Below are positions 1 through 5,041 of a DNA stretch of 6,040 nt, piece after piece. Made by a program: the position numbers and the translations under genes. The notes below the pieces were generated by a model. It ran no database searches and was not told where the DNA came from. It saw only the letters and a list, made by a program, of their open reading frames with translations. Each line of letters opens with the position of its first letter. Position 1 is the stretch's first letter. The DNA comes from Anaerolineales bacterium. GTDB lineage: Bacteria > Chloroflexota > Anaerolineae > Anaerolineales > UBA4823. The stretch is taken from positions 1-6,040 of the forward strand of contig JALHTN010000154.1 in NCBI GenBank assembly GCA_022865865.1, written 5' to 3'.

Positions 1-1677
1 CCAAAATATGATGCTGCCATCGAAATTTCCCAGGGCGAGAATGGTCCCACTGGGGTTGAAAGCCAGGCTGTGAGGCACAGCTTCGTAGCTGGAAAAGGCA
101 TCAGGAAGGATCTCGCGCTCCTGCGCGTCCCACAAACGAATTACTGGACCAGAGTTGATGGCGGTGACGAAGGTCTCCCCATCCGGGTTGAACTCCAAGC
201 TGGTGAATGCCATGTGTCCAATGAAAGGAATTCGTTCAATCAGTTCAGCTGTGGCGGTATCCCAGAAACGGATCTCAGCGCTGATCTGGCTTGTCCCACT
301 GACGGGATCATGCATGGAGGTCTCGTGACTCGAGACTAATATTTTCCCGTTCGGGTAGAATTCAATGCCCGGCAGTCGCCCGGTGGTTTCCGTGAAAATT
401 GGATCACCGGCCAGCTGCCAGGTCTCAGTATCCCAAAAGGCGATATCCCCGCCCCAACTGCTGGAGGCCATCAGCAAACCGTCCGGGCTGAATGCCAAGT
501 CGGACATAAAGCCGGGATGTACCGGTTCCAGGCGCTGGATCAGCTCGCCTTCCGGGATATCCCACAGCAGGATTTCTCCCGCAGAACAGGATTTAGATAT
601 GGGATCCTCTTCTGCGCAGCCGGCGGTGACTAGAATTTCCCCATCTGGACTGAATGCGACGGCACTCACGTTGCCTACATGATCGTGCAGGTAGCGATCG
701 AGCTGCGGGTAGTACTGCAGGGCAGTTAACAGACTGCCGCGGGCCTGTAGCGTATCGGCGTTGTTTACAGATTCGATACTCAACAGGGTGGCCAGGTCTA
801 GATTGTCTTCCAGGTGGGAGATAGATTCTGCTGCAAAGAATCCTGAGCGTGCCAGACTGGTTTGGTGCAGGGCTTCGTTCCGCTGTGCGACCGCTTCTGT
901 GCTGGCGGCTTCCGCTACATTCTGGGCAGTGGCACGCGCCTGGGCCTCACTGACTGCCTCTGCCTGAGCTGTCGCGCGCATGTTGCCTGCGCTGACCGCC
1001 TGGTTGCGCTGGGTCCAGGCCAGGATGCCCAACCCGATGGCGACCACCAGACTTATTGCCACCCCAATTAAGGTGAGCCGCTGGCGGCGGGTGGCTTCCT
1101 GGCGGCTGGCCAGGATGTATTGTGTTTGTAAAGCCGTGGGTTGGGGGTCTTTCTCCGCTGCCTGGGAGAGCCAGGCTTCTGCCTGCACCAGATCCTGCCC
1201 ATGCAGCAGGTAACCTCGCTCCTGCTTGTTGCGGTCCCACTCCAATGCCCGGATCTGGAGGCGAGTGTGCCGCTTGACCCAGACCTGGTCTGTCTGGATG
1301 GCATCGATTAGGGATTGGACTGCGGGTTGGAACTGATCTCCTTCTTTGAAGAATATCCAATTTAATGCAGCCAGGGTGGGATGCACGGATCCGGGATCGA
1401 TTTCACTGACCACAATCGGGATTAATCTCTTGTTGTTCTTCTCAGCGTGGGCGATCTCGAGCTGGCAGATATCCGAGTCAACTGACGTCTCACTGATCAC
1501 GAAGATAAATGTATCGGCGGCCTCAATCGCTTCGTAAACTTCAGCCAGCCAATCCGCGCTGGGGGGGATATCCTGCCAGTCGATCCAGGTTTCGAGCTCA
1601 CTTTCATCCAGGGCGTTATGCAGCAGGCGCGCAAAGGCGATGTCTTTGCGCGAGTAGGAGATGAAAACATCAGACAT
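1..1677 (-). CDS. TIR / transmembrane / WD40-repeat protein, 3' end beyond window
   Basis: The frame is open from the ATG at 1677 to the window edge: 559 residues, no stop. Residues 1-~125 are a TIR domain. They start MSDVFISYSRKD and continue with WIDWQDIPPSADW and FIFVISETSV. The usual catalytic Glu is E74 in ICQLEIAHA, followed by KRLIPIV, so NAD+ hydrolase or cyclase activity is expected from the family. A basic stretch (RRQR) precedes one hydrophobic segment at ~201-221, then an Ala/Gln/Glu-rich linker (~225-280) that may form a coiled coil. LDLATLLSIE leads into WD40 blades with Trp at 372, 415, 472, 516 and 559 and SPDG or NPDG turns. Five blades are visible, too few for a closed propeller, so the gene must continue. 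The start has AAGAGG at 1687-1682, only 4 bases away. A 219-base gap upstream suggests its own promoter. Target and partner are unknown. Confidence 0.93.
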   Translation of the reverse strand, partial: MSDVFISYSRKDIAFARLLHNALDESELETWIDWQDIPPSADWLAEVYEAIEAADTFIFVISETSVDSDICQLEIAHAEKNNKRLIPIVVSEIDPGSVHPTLAALNWIFFKEGDQFQPAVQSLIDAIQTDQVWVKRHTRLQIRALEWDRNKQERGYLLHGQDLVQAEAWLSQAAEKDPQPTALQTQYILASRQEATRRQRLTLIGVAISLVVAIGLGILAWTQRNQAVSAGNMRATAQAEAVSEAQARATAQNVAEAASTEAVAQRNEALHQTSLARSGFFAAESISHLEDNLDLATLLSIESVNNADTLQARGSLLTALQYYPQLDRYLHDHVGNVSAVAFSPDGEILVTAGCAEEDPISKSCSAGEILLWDIPEGELIQRLEPVHPGFMSDLAFSPDGLLMASSSWGGDIAFWDTETWQLAGDPIFTETTGRLPGIEFYPNGKILVSSHETSMHDPVSGTSQISAEIRFWDTATAELIERIPFIGHMAFTSLEFNPDGETFVTAINSGPVIRLWDAQEREILPDAFSSYEAVPHSLAFNPSGTILALGNFDGSIIFW

Positions 1678-1896
1678 TTAGCCTCTTCATGGTGTCGACC
1701 TAAAAATATTTTTATTTTGGATAATGGTTACCTGGCTGAGTTTTTCATCGTCTGGCGATCTTAATGCATTGGTATCGAGTCCCATTTTCGCGAATTGCCT
1801 TTTTCCATTCAGTGTGGTTTGTTATTGCACTTGTAAATACAGACCAGAATGGACTAAAGTGATTGTTCAATCTAAGGATTTTCCAGCAGTATATTT
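1678..1896. other. 219-base gene-free gap, low GC
   Basis: This gap separates the stop of one TIR gene from the start of the TIR-WD40 gene. It is clearly poorer in GC than the WD40 gene beside it and is the likeliest place for a promoter of that gene. I could not find a convincing pair of -35 and -10 boxes: TATACT lies on the minus strand just after the upstream stop but has no partner at 17 bases. No GC-rich hairpin with a U tract follows the upstream gene. It holds a perfect 14-base AT palindrome (1701-1714). One minus-strand frame is open from about 1947 through the gap to a stop, but it lacks ATG and a ribosome site and resembles nothing I recognise. Confidence 0.6.
1701..1714. repeat. 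Perfect 14-base AT palindrome
   Basis: TAAAAATATTTTTA equals its own reverse complement. It lies 24 bases upstream of the TIR-WD40 start codon, within the likely promoter or 5' leader. It could be a protein-binding site, a weak hairpin, or chance in an AT-rich stretch; nothing else supports a specific role. Confidence 0.4.
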
Positions 1897-3093
1897 TCAA
1901 TCGCCAATACTGACCGTTTTGATCATTATATTGGAGTACGTTCTATCATCCGGTACCTCCCAATGCTGAGTAATCCCAATTCTGCCAGAGCGATTAATCT
2001 CAGATGGGATAAAGAATGAGGCCACTTTTTCTCCATCAATTATATAGTTGGCTTTATCGCCAGCAATTTCAATCGTTACTGAAAAAACCAGATTTTGAAA
2101 GTCCATATCCGATTCGTATACTGCTAAGTAATTTTCACCCTGATGATAACTAGAATGTTCTTCGACCCAAAAGATTCCATCACCTAATGTAAAAATTAAG
2201 TTTCCTTCCGAAAATCCTGCACCATCCCCATAGACGATGATCGATCCAGATGCACTATCACCAATTTTCCCAATATCGAGAGATAATATCAGATCACCAT
2301 CAAATGTTTCATCAGACCATGCTATGGAGTCTCCTGGATAACCTGTGAATGCTGTATATGTATTTTCTCCTGAATAGCTCCAAGTCGTATCATTAGGGAT
2401 ATTGAACGAAAGCGGTCTCCAATCACTCCATCCGGGTTCTGAAGAACCTTCTGGAGAAGGAGTTGTTTCAGGGTTTGATATATCAGATGGATCGGCAAGC
2501 AATGCAACTGTAGTAGATGTGGGAGAGGAAGGTGCTGAGTTCAACTTGGGGACGACCCATAAGCTCACAATCCCCAGGATCACTACCGCAGCGAGACCGA
2601 TTAGGCCAATTGCCCAAAGCGGTAAAGATTTTCGCTTTTTCGCAATCTCTGTAACTACGGTCTCTGAAGCTGGTGGTTGATCCACATCTCCAGCAGATAA
2701 GAAACCCCCAACTGAATTCGCTAATTTTTTTAGATCGCGTTCCAGGGGCGGGTTCATTGCATCCAACCAGTGAAGTGAGTCGATGTAGAAACCCAACTCT
2801 TCCGAAGGTAGAACTTCCTCAATCCGGAAAGGAATAATCGGAACTCCTTTGGCAACCGCTGCGTTCAGTTCACGGACAACATATTGTGATTGATTTGTGT
2901 CTTCAGACAAGATCAAGACCATTACCCGAGCGGATTTAACCGCATTGATCAAAGAAGCCCCGTAAAGTTTGCCTGGAGGGACATCACGAGGAGCAATCCA
3001 ACAACGAATCTTCCTGTTTTCTAACATGGCGCAGATCGCATCTGCAACCGTTTTATTCTCAGATGAATAGCTGATAAACACCTCATGGGCCAT
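1897..3093 (-). CDS. TIR / transmembrane / beta-sandwich receptor-like protein (copy 2)
   Basis: 398 residues from the ATG at 3093. TIR domain at ~1-135: MAHEVFISYSS, then WIAPRDVPPG (BB-loop region), VMVLILS, and the expected catalytic Glu E75 in YVVREL, followed by IIPFRI and HWLDAMNPP. KKRK at ~152-155 precedes one hydrophobic segment (~158-182), predicting the N-terminus inside. A Ser/Thr/Pro-rich linker (~185-222) leads to a C-terminal beta-rich domain of ~175 residues with IIVYGDG, NYLAVYES, YIIDGEKV, RSGRIGI and SNIMIKT. This pattern is like concanavalin/LamG-type or DUF1080-type sandwiches, which often bind sugars; the fold is inferred. By family knowledge TIR would consume NAD+ when the outer domain senses something. 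It is a diverged paralogue of the 3462-4715 gene; the external domain lacks about 20 residues present there. The ATG is preferred because AAGGAG sits 7 bases upstream; an in-frame TTG at 3165 has no such site. Confidence 0.92.
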   Translation of the reverse strand: MAHEVFISYSSENKTVADAICAMLENRKIRCWIAPRDVPPGKLYGASLINAVKSARVMVLILSEDTNQSQYVVRELNAAVAKGVPIIPFRIEEVLPSEELGFYIDSLHWLDAMNPPLERDLKKLANSVGGFLSAGDVDQPPASETVVTEIAKKRKSLPLWAIGLIGLAAVVILGIVSLWVVPKLNSAPSSPTSTTVALLADPSDISNPETTPSPEGSSEPGWSDWRPLSFNIPNDTTWSYSGENTYTAFTGYPGDSIAWSDETFDGDLILSLDIGKIGDSASGSIIVYGDGAGFSEGNLIFTLGDGIFWVEEHSSYHQGENYLAVYESDMDFQNLVFSVTIEIAGDKANYIIDGEKVASFFIPSEINRSGRIGITQHWEVPDDRTYSNIMIKTVSIGD

Positions 3094-3419
3094 GTTCTTT
3101 CTCCTTCTTGACGCTGGATCGATTGATTGGAGTACCTCTGATAATATTCTTCTGGATAAATTCAATACTAAAACAAATCACACTAATAATGCTCAATCTG
3201 GAAACCTGCCCGAGCTAGCGAGCGAGGTAATCCACGCACAAAACGCAGGTTCTTTTCTCTCTCTTCCTCCGGCAGATCACCCCATTCGACATGGTCAGGG
3301 TTGGTCTTCTTGTCTGCATCCCAATCAAGTCCATGAGTCCAACCTGCTTCTTCTCGTTCTTGGAACCAGCGCTCGTGTTCCACGCGCGCCATAATTTCCA
3401 CTTCTTGAGGTGGGAATTC
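3094..3419 (-). repeat. Tandem duplication, downstream copy (RyR end plus spacer)
   Basis: This block matches 4716-5041 without net insertions at a constant offset of 1622 bases. It contains the 89-base spacer before the TIR gene (3094-3182; 8 differences by hand count, about 91% identical) and the RyR coding region (about 83% identical by hand count). Homology fades beyond about 3419, where the upstream copy continues into the rest of the NAD-binding gene. It continues on the other side into the two TIR genes, about 73% identical over their first 43 codons. Confidence 0.93.
3101..3106 (-). promoter_or_regulatory. Ribosome binding site deciding the start at 3093
   Basis: AAGGAG on the minus strand, 7 bases before ATG at 3093. 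It supports starting the protein at MAHEVF rather than at the upstream TTG (3165), which has no purine-rich site before it. Confidence 0.85.
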
Positions 3420-3443
3420 CAATTGGCATTTCAATTCTCCCAA
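3183..3443 (-). CDS. Stand-alone RyR domain protein (truncated duplicate)
   Basis: 86 residues if read from TTG at 3443. From residue 18 on (MARVEHERW) it matches the C-terminus of the 4805-6040 protein: 49 of 69 residues identical by hand count, no gap. It has the RyR (PF02026-type) pattern: EHERW, GWT.G, DADKKTNP, VEW, EKN.R.VRGLPR.LAR.GF. The Rossmann domains and first RyR half of the parent are missing, so this is a duplication remnant. The start is uncertain. The TTG has no ribosome site at proper distance. The best site (GGGAG, 7 bases before ATG at 3429) opens a different frame of 34 codons. ATG at 3392 would give 69 residues with only a weak GTGG before it. An intact frame and kept motif residues argue for selection; a poor start argues for a decaying gene. 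It lies 18 bases after the upstream TIR gene and 89 before the next, so co-transcription is likely. A ligand-binding role is inferred from the family. Confidence 0.72.
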   Translation of the reverse strand: MGELKCQLEFPPQEVEIMARVEHERWFQEREEAGWTHGLDWDADKKTNPDHVEWGDLPEEEREKNLRFVRGLPRSLARAGFQIEHY

Positions 3444-3446
3444 TAA

Positions 3447-3470
3447 GGAAACTGATGCCTCTTAGTTTCC
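3447..3470 (-). promoter_or_regulatory. Inverted repeat over the stop codon of the upstream TIR gene
   Basis: GGAAACT (3470-3464, minus strand) pairs perfectly with AGTTTCC (3453-3447), giving a 7-base stem and a 10-base loop. The TAA stop (3464-3462) spans the stem-loop edge, and the hairpin ends 3 bases before the TTG start of the RyR fragment. There is no U tract after it, so it is not a classical intrinsic terminator. It could protect the message or affect translation of the next frame. Confidence 0.5.
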
Positions 3471-4715
3471 GTCGCTGGGCGTTTTTATTTGAATATTTGA
3501 AAAAGTAATCTCCCCGTCTGACCAGTATTTAAACAATCCTATTCTTCCACTGCGATCGATTTCCTCCGTATCGAAAAAGGAAGATAACACTTGTTCCCCG
3601 TTCACATACATGCTGGCCATATCATCTAAGATTTCGACCCTCACTGAATAGACTTTTTCAGAAGGGTTATCGTGAAGGATATACGCCAAGTATTCTTCGG
3701 GGCGATTTTGATCAGCGTCATAGCGAGAGTAATGCTTATCAAGAAAATAACCATCCCAGTGCACACAAAAAACTAGGCTTCCATAGGAATGCATAGTACC
3801 ATCGCCATAGATGATTACGCATCCTGAACTTTGGCTTGGAATCTGACTATTCATCTCATCCCACCCGAGGTCCAGCGCCTCCACCGCGCTCCTGAGCTCC
3901 AGACTTACCATCATATCGCCTTGAAAACTTTGTGTAGACCAAGCATACGCATCGGTATCGCGTTGCTCGATCGCAGTATATTGGTTATCTACAGTTACAT
4001 CCCAAATTTGAGGATTCGGGATCATAAATGTTAATGGATGCCAATCACTCCCGCTGTCTGGAGTAGAAGTCACATCTGATGGGTTCTCCACGACTTCTCC
4101 AGTAGAAGCAACTTCAGTTGGTGAGGAAACTTCCGTTGGGCTTGTTGGACTGGTCCCAGAACCCATTTGGGGAAATGCCCAAATCCCAATTCCCCCGATG
4201 ATCACCACCGCAGCGAGAATAATTAATACAGTCGCCCACGTTGGCAATGGCCAGCTCTTTTGTTCCGGTGATTCGAACACAGTTTCCACAGCCGGCAGCT
4301 GATCTTTCTTCTCAATAGAAAGCAACGCCGTTACCGATTCTGCCAGTTTATCGAGGTGGCGTTCCATCGGTGGGTTCATAGCATCCAACCAGTGGATGGA
4401 TTTGATGTAATAACCCATCTCCCGGGAAGGTTTAACATCATCGATTCTAAAAGGAACAATAGGAATGCTGTTGTCAAATGCCTCCCCTACCTCAGTTGTG
4501 ACCTGCTTTGACTGATTGGAAACGTCAGAAAAGACGAGCACAAAGACTTTACTATTCCTGATCCCATCGACAAGTGCTGCTGGCCAGGATTGGCCTGGTG
4601 GAACATCCCGCGGAGCGATCCAGCAGCGAATGCCCCGTTTTTCAAGTGTGGCACAAACCGCATCAGCTATCGTTTTGTCTTTAGAGGAGTGACTGATAAA
4701 CACATCATGGGCCAT
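3462..4715 (-). CDS. TIR / transmembrane / beta-sandwich receptor-like protein (copy 1)
   Basis: 417 residues from the ATG at 4715. TIR domain at ~1-135: MAHDVFISHSSKDK, WIAPRDVPPGQSW, VFVLVFS, expected catalytic Glu E75 in QVTTEV, IPIVPFRI and HWLDAMNPP. One hydrophobic segment (~157-181, TWATVLIILAAVVIIGG...) precedes a Ser/Thr/Pro-rich linker in which SPTEV occurs twice. The C-terminal beta-rich domain (~224-417) carries DWHPLTF, CVIIYGDG, EYLAYI, YVNGEQV, RSGRIGL and SNIQIKT, the same fold type as in the 1897-3093 protein. Around residues 276-296 it has about 20 extra residues. Predicted topology is TIR inside, sandwich outside; activation of NAD+ cleavage by an outside ligand is inferred. 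It starts 89 bases after the NAD-binding/RyR gene, consistent with one transcript. An in-frame TTG at 4787 was rejected as start. The TIR half is richer in GC (about 62% in one 60-base sample) than the sandwich half (about 38%). Confidence 0.93.
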   Translation of the reverse strand: MAHDVFISHSSKDKTIADAVCATLEKRGIRCWIAPRDVPPGQSWPAALVDGIRNSKVFVLVFSDVSNQSKQVTTEVGEAFDNSIPIVPFRIDDVKPSREMGYYIKSIHWLDAMNPPMERHLDKLAESVTALLSIEKKDQLPAVETVFESPEQKSWPLPTWATVLIILAAVVIIGGIGIWAFPQMGSGTSPTSPTEVSSPTEVASTGEVVENPSDVTSTPDSGSDWHPLTFMIPNPQIWDVTVDNQYTAIEQRDTDAYAWSTQSFQGDMMVSLELRSAVEALDLGWDEMNSQIPSQSSGCVIIYGDGTMHSYGSLVFCVHWDGYFLDKHYSRYDADQNRPEEYLAYILHDNPSEKVYSVRVEILDDMASMYVNGEQVLSSFFDTEEIDRSGRIGLFKYWSDGEITFSNIQIKTPSDGN

Positions 4716-5041
4716 ATTCTTTGTCCTTCTTGACGCTGGATCGATTGATTGGAGGATCTCCGAAAATATTCTTCTGGATAAATTCAATATGAAAACAAAT
4801 CACACTAATAACGCTCAATCTGGAAACCTACCCGAGCCAGCGTGCGGGGTAATCCGCGCACATAGCGCCGGTTCTTCTCTTTCTCCTCTTCCTCTAAAAC
4901 TTCCCATTCGACAAGGGCAGGGTTGGTCTTCTTGTCTGCATCCCGATGGGCTCCATAAGTCCATCCTGTCCGTTTGCGTTCTTGGCACCAGCGCTCGTGT
5001 TCCAAGCGCGCCATGGTTTCAACCTCTTGAGGAGAGAATTG
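4716..5041 (-). repeat. Tandem duplication, upstream copy (RyR end plus spacer)
   Basis: This is the partner of 3094-3419. It covers the last ~79 codons of the NAD-binding/RyR gene and the 89-base spacer (4716-4804) before the TIR gene. The complete parent gene lies only here, so this is the ancestral arrangement. The spacer contains GGAG-ATC-CTCC, a small inverted repeat that is only partly kept in the other copy. Confidence 0.93.
4724..4728 (-). promoter_or_regulatory. Ribosome binding site deciding the start at 4715
   Basis: AAGGA on the minus strand, 8 bases before ATG at 4715. It is the counterpart of AAGGAG in the duplicated unit, and supports the MAHDVF start over the TTG at 4787. Confidence 0.78.

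Noticed and set aside
365..1360. Several open frames on both strands inside the TIR-WD40 gene
   Set aside because: They are shadows of the long minus-strand frame with clear TIR and WD40 motifs.
1867..1900. Promoter after the stop at 1897 based on TATACT
   Set aside because: No -35-like hexamer at 16-18 bases; a lone hexamer in AT-rich DNA is weak.
1724..1969. Plus-strand open frame of 81 codons across the 219-base gap
   Set aside because: It overlaps the end of a real minus-strand gene, has no good ribosome site and resembles no protein I know.
3094..3165. N-terminal extension of the TIR protein from TTG (same at 4716-4787)
   Set aside because: No ribosome site before the TTG, whereas AAGGAG or AAGGA lies at good distance before the ATG; also TIR domains usually begin right at this ATG. 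Kept only as an alternative for the spacer conservation.
3092..3394. Plus-strand open frame with a similar partner at 4789-5220
   Set aside because: The resemblance between the two is only the antisense image of the duplicated RyR end and spacer; the minus strand has the clear domain motifs.
3327..3429. Short frame from ATG at 3429 after a good GGGAG site
   Set aside because: 34 codons, out of frame with the RyR domain and without recognisable content.
3447..3470. Intrinsic terminator after the first TIR gene
   Set aside because: The stem is AT-rich at its centre and is not followed by a run of T on the minus strand.
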